Source of the DNA: Fragilaria crotonensis
Taxonomy: Eukaryota > Bacillariophyta > Fragilariophyceae > Fragilariales > Fragilariaceae
Reading direction: 5' to 3'
Assembly (NCBI GenBank): GCA_022925895.1
Contig: JAKSYS010000858.1
Span: forward strand, 1 to 16,819
Length of the DNA: 16,819 nucleotides
Below are positions 8,773-16,819 of this stretch, one piece after another (within the stretch, counting starts at the first letter, position 1; every line of letters starts with the position of its first letter). Below the pieces are notes generated by a model. That model did no database searches. It saw nothing but the letters and a program-made list of their open reading frames with translations, and was not told the origin of the DNA. A program made the position numbers and the translations under genes.

Positions 8773-8897
8773 AAGGTATGCGAGCACTACCGGCAACAAA
8801 GTATACCAGCGCATACTTCAGGTACTAGTACTACTCGTGTAGCGTACTTTAGAATTTTTTGGATATGCGATACATGCGTATGCATTATGAATCATGA

Positions 8898-8913
8898 ATC
8901 ATGATATCATGAT
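8898..8913. repeat. 16-bp perfect palindrome
   Basis: ATCATGATATCATGAT equals its own reverse complement. It lies in an ATCATGA-rich stretch (8889-8917) about 140 bp downstream of the recombinase stop in element sense. Function unknown. Confidence 0.7.
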
Positions 8914-9049
8914 GCATTTGGCATTTTTGATGTTGGTATCTTGGAGTTTTGTTTCTTTTGTGTATGATGTGTTTGCGATGCTTGGGCTAAATGCGACGTT
9001 ACTTCTATGATGCGATGCGACTATGAGTGCTTCATTAATGCTGTCACCA

Positions 9050-10087
9050 TTATAGGAAGTTTGGGATGCAGCTGGCATCAGCAAGGGCGTCATTATGTCG
9101 CCGAGACGTGACTGCCAGATTGCGAAGGTAAGTCATGAATGCATTTGATTTCCATCGCAGGAGGTGTTTAATTTCCATTTCATGGAATCCCATCGCATAT
9201 AGGGTAGTGCAAGCACCAACACGCAATGAGTGTGCTGACCACATTTGGAGCTCTGCTTTGTTCTTGATTGGGTCAAGATTGAACATTTTGGATGCAGCAT
9301 CCCGCATGCACGTTTCAACAGCTTCCGATGTTATGTTGCATGGGGTCCATCGCTTGCTTTGTAGACGCTTAAAGGTATTGTTGTGTCTGATTTTGTTATG
9401 GTCGCGTGTCGTGCTAGGATACGCATGAAATGCGTAACAAAGCAGACTTTTGGGTTTGACATTGCAGACGAATAACTTTTTCTCCCCATTCTCACCATTC
9501 TTTTGCTCTTCAAATCGCAGGTGGATGCTACCGACAGATGCCGGATATGTGAGTGCTTCTGTTAGTGAAAGCCTTTTGTTTGTTGTTGATGAGCATTGGA
9601 TATCCTTCAATGTGAATGCGTAGGCGTTGCCAAAGCGGTTTTTGTGATATGTGGTTATGTCGCGTTTGGATGAATCGGTTTGCATCCATTCTACGCCTCT
9701 GCATCCTGCGTAGAGGTTGCATAGTGTCCAATCGGCTAGCGCTGCCATTAGACAACAATCATCCTTTTGGGCGTCAGTTGTGTTGGCAATGAAGGCGTGC
9801 ATTTCCAGAGTGAATGGTTCGCGTCTATTTGGGACGGATTCCCATCGTTGGACTTCGGCGAGTACTTTGGTGATTGCTGGTGCCATTTTGGTGTCAGCTG
9901 TTGATCTGAATCGGGGATCAATATCTCTGAATCGTCCAAGGAATTTTGCGACATCGAGTAAGTAGCTCCTGATGGTTCCTGCTTTTAATGAACGGCAGTG
10001 GAGTGATGATCCTGTCGCGAGGTGTGTTGCATAAGGGCCAGCTGATGGTGGCGCGTTCTTGACTTTGGGTCTGAAGTCGCCAGTCAT
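9050..10087 (-). CDS. tyrosine recombinase (integrase) of the YR retroelement
   Basis: A 345-aa uninterrupted frame from an ATG at 10085-10087. It would integrate the circular DNA copy by cutting and rejoining through a tyrosine-DNA intermediate. The catalytic set is visible: Arg130 in YAGCRGVEW, His286 and Arg289 in AHSLRVGA, Trp312 in RWKS (the usual His/Trp position) and Tyr320 in FMTYLRNL. An N-terminal core-binding part (about residues 25-110, with GTIRSYLLDVAKFLG) precedes the catalytic domain, as in phage-integrase-like enzymes. The start lies 9 bases after the RNase H stop, so translation may depend on reinitiation or a shared transcript. It is the only complete enzyme gene in the window, which suggests it could still be active. 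Confidence 0.92.
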   Translation of the reverse strand: MTGDFRPKVKNAPPSAGPYATHLATGSSLHCRSLKAGTIRSYLLDVAKFLGRFRDIDPRFRSTADTKMAPAITKVLAEVQRWESVPNRREPFTLEMHAFIANTTDAQKDDCCLMAALADWTLCNLYAGCRGVEWMQTDSSKRDITTYHKNRFGNAYAFTLKDIQCSSTTNKRLSLTEALTYPASVGSIHLRFEEQKNGENGEKKLFVCNVKPKSLLCYAFHAYPSTTRDHNKIRHNNTFKRLQSKRWTPCNITSEAVETCMRDAASKMFNLDPIKNKAELQMWSAHSLRVGACTTLYAMGFHEMEIKHLLRWKSNAFMTYLRNLAVTSRRHNDALADASCIPNFL

Positions 10088-10096
10088 CTGTAAGCT

Positions 10097-10813
10097 TTAC
10101 AGTGTGACAAAAGATGAAGTAATGGATTCTCCTGCTTCGAATTGTCCGAGCAGTTTTGGCAGTGTTGTTGTTGCTATCCATTGCTCGTTGAACAGCCTGG
10201 ATGCCAGGCTTGATAAGAGCTCTGGACTCGGGCGGAAATAGCGATAGGATGCGAGTTTCGGCTCCTTCTCGAATATCTGTTGATGGCGCAGTGCCGGGGA
10301 AGGTAAGTGAGTTGGTGGGCGTGACAAAAAATCGGCGAGGAGATTTGTTGCTCCTGACACATGTGTACATGAAACCGCAATTGTGGTTCTTTCAAGCAAA
10401 GCTGCATATAGGTGGACCATCTGTTGACCTCGTTCCGATTTTGCGGAAACTTTATGCGCCCAGTTTTGGGATGGGCTATTGTCTGTTCTGATCAGCAGTT
10501 TGGCGAGTTTTGCGATACCATTTGGAAATGTTCTTTGCAATGGTTTGTACAGCCCTGTCTCCTCCATTAGTGTTATGGTTGCTGCAAGCTGGACTATAAC
10601 GACAACGAATTCCATTAAGTTGATGTGGATTTTGTTGACCGCGATGGCTCGTTTTGTCCTTTCCGACCAGTGCATGTCGAACCAGAATTGGAGGTCGTGA
10701 CAGAAGGCACCTCCTCCGGTCAGGCATGCGTCGCCAAAGCTGGTGAATTGAGGGTCGCGGGGTATGACGTGGCCAACGTGCATTTCCCATTTGTATGTTC
10801 GATCTGCCAGCAA
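10097..10813 (-). CDS. RNase H domain of the YR retroelement polyprotein
   Basis: C-terminal part of Pol, degrading RNA in the RNA/DNA hybrid. A 238-codon open frame shows the four acidic positions in order: D28 in FGDACLTGGGAF, E68 in INLMEF, D111 in IRTDNS and D161 in LLADFLSRP. The ADFLSR ending is typical of RNase H in DIRS-like and other retroelements. No credible ATG lies at the left edge of the open stretch. It continues the RT frame after a shift near 10820, so it is a domain and not a separate gene. The tail after residue 165 has no recognised domain and stops at 10097-10099. Confidence 0.85.
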   Translation of the reverse strand: MLADRTYKWEMHVGHVIPRDPQFTSFGDACLTGGGAFCHDLQFWFDMHWSERTKRAIAVNKIHINLMEFVVVIVQLAATITLMEETGLYKPLQRTFPNGIAKLAKLLIRTDNSPSQNWAHKVSAKSERGQQMVHLYAALLERTTIAVSCTHVSGATNLLADFLSRPPTHLPSPALRHQQIFEKEPKLASYRYFRPSPELLSSLASRLFNEQWIATTTLPKLLGQFEAGESITSSFVTL

Positions 10814-13000
10814 TTGGTGCAGGTTGGCAGTTCTACTTTCACTGCTTGGTCAATTGTTATCTTGGCATTCTTTGTCCATAGCAGGGCTGCCATATCGCGC
10901 GCAATCATGGCGTCGATTCTGGTGTGTAAATGCTTTGGAAGGTCTGCTTGATACCTTTTGGATTTTCCTTGGCGATTGTAATACCCTCTTACTTGGTTGA
11001 AACGGGTTTGAATTGCGCGGCGAAGTGCATTTGGAAAACTGAAGAACAATGTTCTTCCTTGGCGATTGGCACGCGATGCGTCCGCGAGTGCCGTGGAGTG
11101 TTGCTGCCTCCAAAATGTTGCATTTGTCCTTTCCGTCCCATTCGTGCAATAGGTTGGTGATTGACTGCCTTTTATCGTCTGGGAGGGTATAGGTAAGTGA
11201 TCTCGTGTTGAAATCCCAACCAACTACTCTCCTGATATGTCCGTACGCTGACCCAAACTTTTCCCAGGATATAGGATCTGGATTCTGCCATCTGGATAAC
11301 CCGCGAGTTCGTATAGACTGATGATACTTGCGGCTGCTGCTCTCGGCATGAGTTCCGATATATCGCCATACATGTTGTCGTCGACATGATGGTTGTATCG
11401 AGGTGCAATTCAATTCCTGTTTTGTCGAATACTCCTCGGTTTTTGTGTCGGGGATAGCTATTGCGAATCCATCTCTTTCTGTTTGCGTTGCTGGCTTTTC
11501 AAATGTGAAATTTGGCAGGTATTGTTGTTGGCGCGTTCAGTATGTCTTCGTCATGCCATAGCTTTTGGGCTAATTGTTGGCGCGCTCTTGCGATTGGCTC
11601 CCAGTTTGATGGACTTGTGTTGTCACCAAATGTAAGTCCTGTGTGCATAATCAGAGTTCCTGTGAAATTGCGCTGTGCATTGCGACCAAATTGGGGTTAT
11701 ATTTGACGCGTGGGAATGCGCATTGCACGTCGTCATCACCGGTGTGTCTATCGTGTTGGGGGTACGAGATTGCCAAATTCCATTGCCAGATTAGAAATTG
11801 CTGAAACGAATCGGCGAAATGGAGTTTTGGTTCGGTGGCTTTGCTTGTCCAATCATTAATAGCATGCGCCCCTGGCCACGGGCGAAAACTGCTATCTGAT
11901 ATTGGGCGTGGCTTTCTTCGATGATGTAGAATGTCAACAAGTCCTTGTGGCGTTAGGTGCGTGTTGAGTGTGAAATGGACTATCGCCGGATCCATTATTA
12001 GGGTGAGTCCTCGTTTGCTTTGTTTGACGATTGTTTTCTCAAATACCTTCGGATTGTCCTGCGCTGACTTGTGGTTGCCATATTGCAGATATGCATCGAA
12101 ATTGGCTTGATGCTTCAGCGTTGCAGTATGCTGGTGCTCCGGTTGTCAGGATACGTGTTACGTCGGTAAAGACGTCCGTTGTTACGATGGGTTTGAGCTT
12201 TGCCAGTAGGTGGGCTGCATTGATATGTGCATTCACATGGGGTCCCCAATGTATCTTACTACCGTTGCAATGTCACCGTTATAGTGCAGGGCGCATGCGG
12301 TTGTCATGGCTCGCCAATCTTGGCGTATGCACTCTGTGCTTTCCCAATCAGATTGGAATCCCTGCAGCTGCCGGAAGTCGATTGGGCTATACTTTTTCGA
12401 GTTGTTGTAATTGCCTTACTCGGAACGACGCCTTTTCAAGGGTTTTGGTAGCTCTGCATGACAAATATCCGCTTTTTAAGAGCGGCAACAGTACGTGACA
12501 AAACGATTTCGCTGCAAAGAATGATTGTGAAATTGTATCCTTACCAAATGGTTGTGACAGTTGTATTTGGACGCTCGTTGGGAGGATTTCGGTGGCAAAT
12601 GCTTCTAAGTGCTTGATTGTGAAGTTTTCTGTTGTCGCCCAGCATGTGTTTACTGTTGTCTTTCTTTCGTTGCGCTCATCAGGTTTGCTCTTTGCTGGCG
12701 TTTGTTGCTGATTTGTAAAAGTCGCGTGCAATCAGACGTTATTGGCGGTATTGCTTTATCGATCGACTCGGCTGGCTCATGATTGTTTGTTTTACCTGCT
12801 TTTCCTTTGCCTTTAGTGTCTCGAAATCGCCTTCTATGACCTTTTGTTTGACTGTTTACACTGAAGATCGTACCGGCTTCGTACATTCTTACTGTGGGTC
12901 GAGCTGGTGTGATTGCCATGCGTGTATGCGTTGGTTCTGGGACATGAAGACAAAGTCCTAAAAGCAACGGCACTGATTGGTGTGTTGCAACGATACACAT
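10814..13000 (-). CDS. reverse transcriptase of the YR retroelement (frameshifted)
   Basis: Candidate start ATG at 12998-13000, 47 bases after the gag stop, followed by a basic, poorly conserved N-terminus. The RT region shows KPRPISDSSFRPWPG with AINDWTSK, motif A GDDDVQCAF (11714-11740) followed by KYNPNLVAMH, motif B FGDNTSPSNW (11601-11630) with EPIARARQQLAQKLW, and catalytic motif C HVDDNMYGD (11362-11388). The thumb-like part is PISWEKFGSAYGHIRRVVGWDFN, then FFSFPNALRRA. Motifs lie in different frames. Changes are evident near 12240, 12110, 11655, 11300, 11120 and 10820. The VDD core is intact. Similar proteins are, from memory, common in diatoms. Confidence 0.86.
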
Positions 13001-13047
13001 ATGGAAATTATGAGTTTTGTGAGATTGGTTTGCTATATTGCTTGGTT

Positions 13048-15523
13048 TTATGCTGTGGTGTTGTTTGAGTTACCTTGGGGTGTCGCCCATGTTGATCCGA
13101 TGTCTGTCCATTCTACATTTGCTTGGGTAGCTACCCATGTAACAAGTTTTGCCTTGAGGTCGGGGCTCACTGTTGCGAGATTTGCTGGGAAGTGGAAAAA
13201 TTTACAGTTGTGGAATGTGCATGTCTTGCCTTCGTATGCACTTCGGCAGCATAACCGTGAAGCTGTTCGGTTTTATTGGGTGCGGGAATATTGGTCCTGG
13301 ATGAAGGAGTCGGGCGGTGCTGTCTGTCGCCAATTGCTTGAGGATTTTCTTTCCCTGAGGTGGTGTTGTGTTGCTAATGAGATCACTTGGGTTGCGTTGC
13401 GGCTGGTTTGCGTTATTGTTTCGTGGTACACGGCCATTGGCTACGCTGGTCTCGTTCGTATTGCTCCCATTTTGACGATTACGAGTATTTGGGTGCTCGC
13501 TATTCAAGGCTTCGGATGTGGCTTTTCGTTTGTTTGGTGACTCGCCAAGTGGTTGGAAGAGTTTAAACGTGAATGGAGTTTCCTTGTATTGCCCCGCTGC
13601 CATTGTTAGGATTGCTGTTTGCAAGTTGTGCCTGAGTCTCTCGCCTTGCGTCTTTGCGTTGGTAAAAATTTCAGGGGAGATGGGGAGTCCATCCATCAGT
13701 GCATTTTTGTAGCCGGGTCGGCGTGCAACTGCAACAAACCCTGCAATTGTTGATTGGATGTCTTGCAGGACGTTGAAGTGGAGTTCCTTCAGGTTGCGAT
13801 GGAGCTCGAACCATTTTCGTCCTTCTGGTGATCGCATTATTCTATCGAATGCAATCACTTCTTTCCACAGGTCGGGTGGATTGTCTTCGTTGACAGTTAT
13901 CATTGTATGCATCATTGTATAAAAGTTGCCGATGTTGTTGTTGATCTCGCCCAGCGTATTGGTTCGGCCGAGGTGGTAAAGCTCTGTTGCTTTTGCTGAG
14001 GTACGTGATGTTGCTTCTTCCACTTGTTCTTGCTGGACGACTTTGATTGCGCCTTCTAACCGTGTTTTATAGTCTGCAGACCATGTTCTCGGTGGTGCGA
14101 GGTGATGAAATCCGAAGTGGGTTTTTATACCCTCTGGATGAATAACTGTATGCTGGTGTTCCCATTGTGCGGTACGAATTGCCGCAGTGAGGGGTTGGTC
14201 AAACATTTCGGCTTCAAGACTGCTGGCGGATGCAAATCGATTCTCTCTGAAGTTCATTTCTGCTGCCATAGACTCAATTGCAATTTGCATGAGTCGAGTT
14301 GCTTTGCTGTTTTTGTTGGTCTTTAGCACTTGAATGAACATGGGGTCGACTGTTGCTTTTTTGAAGTGCTTGGTTTTTGTTCCATCATCGTTGCTTACTT
14401 CAATGGTTGAGGCGAAGAGGATTTCATAGAAGTGTTGGTGTTCTGTTGCTTCCTTGGCGTGTTCTCGTTCTGTGCTTGTCATTGTCTTTGTTGAATTGTC
14501 TGTGATCGCTGTGGTTAAACCTTTGAGCAACGTTGTAACCATGTTTGGGGATTCATTCGGTGCATCCTCTTCTCGTGAATACTTTTGTGGAGTTGTGAAT
14601 GCGGTTTGACGTGCCATTGTGCTACCGAACGAGATAAATGCCTTTTCTTTGCTGCCAACACCGCGGTGTAACTTCATGGTAGACTGGGTCGTTTGGAGTT
14701 AGAAACGTTGGCTTCACAGTGAACTTTGATACGAGGTTGGTATCAGGGATGAATTGCGCTTTGTCTATCTGATCGTAGATGAACAAAGTGTCTTTCGAAT
14801 GAATCGAAAAGTTTTGGAGGTTCACCGTTCCGTAACGCATCGCTTCATACCACATATGAAATTCTTCAAGGTTGGTGGCGTTGTTGAGATTGCGGACTGA
14901 GTCTGTATTATTGACATTGATTTTGCTCCTGTTGGGATCTTGTGTCCTCCTGTGAGGAGGAAAACTTTGGGAAATGCAGCGAAACATGGCGTTGCATCAG
15001 GGTCGGTAATGTCAAGTCCAATACGGTCTGGTCCTGGTGGGTCGGCCACTGTACCATCCTCTGGGTCTGGTCCTTCTTCTGTGATCGGATCAGATGTCGA
15101 GGTTGCCATGTTGAGGAGCGTTGGATGGGAGTTTGACGCTGCGACCGTAATGCAGTATCCCTTAATGTCGCGCATCCTGATTGTAACTGGGCATATGATG
15201 TCCATGCTGTCACCAAGGGTGCCTGCGAAAACAGCATCAGTTCAGAGCTGTTGGGAATGGGCAAGATAGAACTGCCAACGTTGGGTTGGCACCTGGGATG
15301 TCAAGGAATGCTACCTGGTTGACAAGGTTAGAGTCGCAGATGTTTGCGACACGTGTCATGTCAGGGTAGGTCTTGGAAAGTTGTTGCGATGCGCTTGACT
15401 TTGTCAGGATCAGGGACATAAGCTCCGGCAAAGCTGTTAAAGCGGCGCTAGCTGCCTGATAGGCAAGATCACGAAGGGTTGGTTCCGTGTCAGGGATAGG
15501 GTCGTTGGCATCGGTGGTGACAT
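13048..15523 (-). CDS. Gag-like protein of the YR retroelement with C-terminal CCCH-like finger (frameshifted)
   Basis: Probable structural/RNA-binding protein, placed first in element order. The candidate ATG is at 15521-15523; one base further on, the better frame begins (DANDPIPDTEPTLRDLAYQ). Other blocks are TRVANICDSNLVNQVAFLD, CPVTIRMRDIKGYCITVAA, ATNLEEFHMWYEAMRYGTV and a 491-codon open frame from 14677 with repeated charged/Gln-rich helices. Its C-terminus shows LLHPGPIFPHP, then after a shift near 13235 a Cys/His cluster C-X6-C-X4-C-X3-H (13192-13240, TCTFHNCKFFH), and ends at a TAA at 13048-13050. Position, size and the zinc motif support Gag. I know no precise family name. Confidence 0.68.
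13192..13240 (-). other. CCCH-like zinc-finger motif in the YR-element Gag
   Basis: The minus strand encodes TCTFHNCKFFH preceded by a further Cys (codon 13238-13240 in the upstream frame), giving approximately C-X6-C-X4-C-X3-H. The frame changes between the first Cys and the rest, so exact spacing is uncertain (X6 to X8). Such fingers bind RNA in other proteins, and here it sits where nucleocapsid knuckles sit in LTR elements. Confidence 0.55.
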
Positions 15524-16545
15524 TGTGCGGGGACGTTTATTGGTTGTTTAGGGGCGAAACTGAAATGCTGTGATTACTTTTGTGTGCTCTGATTGTGTTT
15601 CGTTTATGGATGTGTGTTTGGTGACGACTTTCTAGTAATGTTTTCAGGTAGCAAACAATGTAAGGAATTGGTTTGTGTGTTTGAGATTGTTTGCAAAGTG
15701 GGTCTGAGTTTTCTTACGATTAGTAGCTGTGATCTTTTGGACTTCATACTGTTGTTGTAGTTAATTTGTTTGGCATCTGCTTGTTGTTAGATGCTTGTGT
15801 GTATGACTCTAAGTACTCATGATAGCTACTCTGAGGACTTGTTGTTTGGTATGATAGTCGGGTTCAGTTGACTTATTTTCTGATACTGGGTATGCTTCGT
15901 TTTAAAATTGAGCCACACTTGTAGATTACATAGCGTTCCGCGGTTTATTACTTAGGTTGTAGATTGGATATAGTACTGTATAGCCCGCTATCTGTATTCG
16001 ATGAATATGTATTGTCATATTCACGCATTTCGTTTATTGAATTTATCTTCTTGTTATTTGCGATGAATTTTGACGATGATGGGGCCATCCAAAATTGCTG
16101 GTGAATTGCGGCAAATTTGCATCTCGTTTTGCAGCATTTTGCTATACACTACTTAGTTGGATACAATGTTGTTTGCTTTGCTTTATATTTGTGCATGTTT
16201 GGTATTTTGCTCGGAACTAGTATACGACGTGTTTATCTTTCGCAGGTGTTTGCTGGTTTGTTTTATCGGTGCTGTTGTTTGATGCTCCAAGCAATTGTTG
16301 CTTTCGCAATATTGTTGGTTTTGGTTTGCGGCTTTGGTTGGATTGGTCTTTATTTTGCTATTGTAATCGCTTGATTGTGATTGTTTCGATGTCAATTTCG
16401 AAATTTGTTGTTTTGGCGGCGGCGCCGATCGCAGGATCTTTGTTTGTTTGTTTGCTTTACAATAGATACAGCGAACTATTGCATTTAACTACATCTGTAA
16501 TGTAGTGTTGTATTGCTTTTGGTTGTTTGCTTCTCTCACATGCTT
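15524..16545 (-). other. 5' leader of the YR retroelement, no gene seen
   Basis: About 1 kb between A1 and the gag start. The plus strand is strongly T/G-rich (many TGTTTG words), so the element RNA is A/C-rich here. Hydrophobic plus-strand frames such as 16117-16374 are a by-product of T-richness. A 7-bp stem ACTACAT/ATGTAGT with 5-base loop lies at 16488-16506. Promoter elements could not be identified. Confidence 0.55.
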
Positions 16546-16780
16546 GCGAAAAAACGGTTAGGCAGATATATCATCACCATTGCCGTCGATTCGATCACTC
16601 ATGAGAAAAGTGAGTGGTCGACTCTCCATCCAAGAATAATACTTTTCCGCCAGTAGTGTAGTGCTACTGGCTGTCCTCGGTCCGTCAATCTCCGACTGCG
16701 CAGCAACTAAGGCTGTAGGGCATATTGTACTGTGTGAGCTAGTACGCCTACTGCAGTATTGCCTACAGTCTTATCTGTAA
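16546..16780 (-). repeat. split direct repeat A1 (5' terminal)
   Basis: Matches 7759-8000 with a 7-bp gap near 16721-16728. It ends in ...CTGTAA at 16780, where A2 also ends before B1 starts, so the 5' element boundary is placed there. Bases 16781-16819 are flanking DNA with no feature seen. Confidence 0.92.
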
Positions 16781-16819
16781 AGTACATGAATCGACGCAGA
16801 ATTTTCTTGCGCATCATCT

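Larger units (their letters stand above)
8242..9049 (-). other. 3' noncoding region of the YR retroelement
   Basis: About 800 bp between the recombinase stop and B1. It holds an A-rich low-complexity tract (about 8332-8366 on +), the roughly 66-bp tandem hairpin array and a 16-bp palindrome. Short minus-strand frames crossing 8177-8503 run into B1 and show no domain, so I do not call a gene. Confidence 0.6.
7501..16780 (-). mobile_element. tyrosine-recombinase (DIRS-order) retrotransposon with split direct repeats, PAT/Ngaro-like
   Basis: The minus strand encodes a Gag-like protein, RT, RNase H and a tyrosine recombinase instead of a DDE integrase. Ends are two interleaved direct-repeat pairs. 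A1 (16546-16780) sits at the 5' end. B1 (8001-8241), A2 (7759-8000) and B2 (7501-7741) sit at the 3' end. This A1-ORFs-B1A2B2 layout is the published signature of PAT and Ngaro elements, whose DNA integrates as a circle. No target duplication is expected, and none is evident in the flanks (7491-7500, 16781-16790). I found no methyltransferase domain, unlike typical DIRS/PAT and like Ngaro. The element is 9280 bp long. Confidence 0.9.

Noticed and set aside
10097-10400. Adenine methyltransferase domain between RNase H and recombinase, as in DIRS/PAT
   Set aside because: Only 9 bases separate the two frames, and no DPPY-like or SAM-binding motif was seen on either side.
12977-13540. 187-codon plus-strand frame opposite the gag region
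   Set aside because: Antisense shadow of the Gag-like coding region, Trp/Val/Cys-rich by composition, no motif.
16117-16374. Hydrophobic plus-strand frame resembling a small membrane protein
   Set aside because: The plus strand is T-rich here, which yields Leu/Phe/Val codons by composition. It is antisense to the element and lies in its leader.

Overview
The window is a eukaryotic transposable-element island and contains no host gene that I can recognise. Two unrelated retrotransposons lie 403 bp apart, both read on the minus strand. The protein motifs (a diatom-type copia Gag with the DDSFHVVWLQLIK block and a second zinc-like motif, and a tyrosine-recombinase retroelement with an FGDNTSPSNWEP reverse-transcriptase motif) point to a diatom or a related stramenopile. 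That assignment rests on remembered family resemblance, not on a search.

Element 1 (1-7097) is a Ty1/copia (CoDi-like) LTR retrotransposon. Its LTRs (1-316 and 6781-7097) differ by one substitution and one A. Read on the minus strand the order is: 5' LTR, a leader with tandem hairpins (6578-6725), Gag with two Zn motifs, a hydrophobic segment, aspartic protease, DDX35E integrase, reverse transcriptase, RNase H with its stop at 425-427, polypurine tract, 3' LTR. The reading frame is interrupted about every few hundred bases.

Bases 7098-7500 are a short spacer of unknown content.

Element 2 (7501-16780, 9280 bp) is a tyrosine-recombinase (DIRS-order) retrotransposon with split direct repeats, as in PAT/Ngaro elements. 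Read on the minus strand the order is: A1 (16780-16546), an approximately 1 kb leader, Gag with a CCCH-like finger, RT and RNase H, an intact 345-aa tyrosine recombinase, a 3' region with a roughly 66-bp tandem hairpin array, then B1 (8241-8001), A2 (8000-7759), a 17-bp spacer and B2 (7741-7501). The two B copies are identical over 241 bp. A1 and A2 differ by a 7-bp gap. B1 and A2 abut exactly, so they form an internal copy of the joined element ends, as the circular-intermediate model for this class requires.

The near-identical terminal repeats indicate recent insertions, but both polyproteins carry many frameshifts and few in-frame stops. At least four of the shifts fall on short G/C runs that look one base short. 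Uncorrected assembly indels are therefore as likely as real decay.
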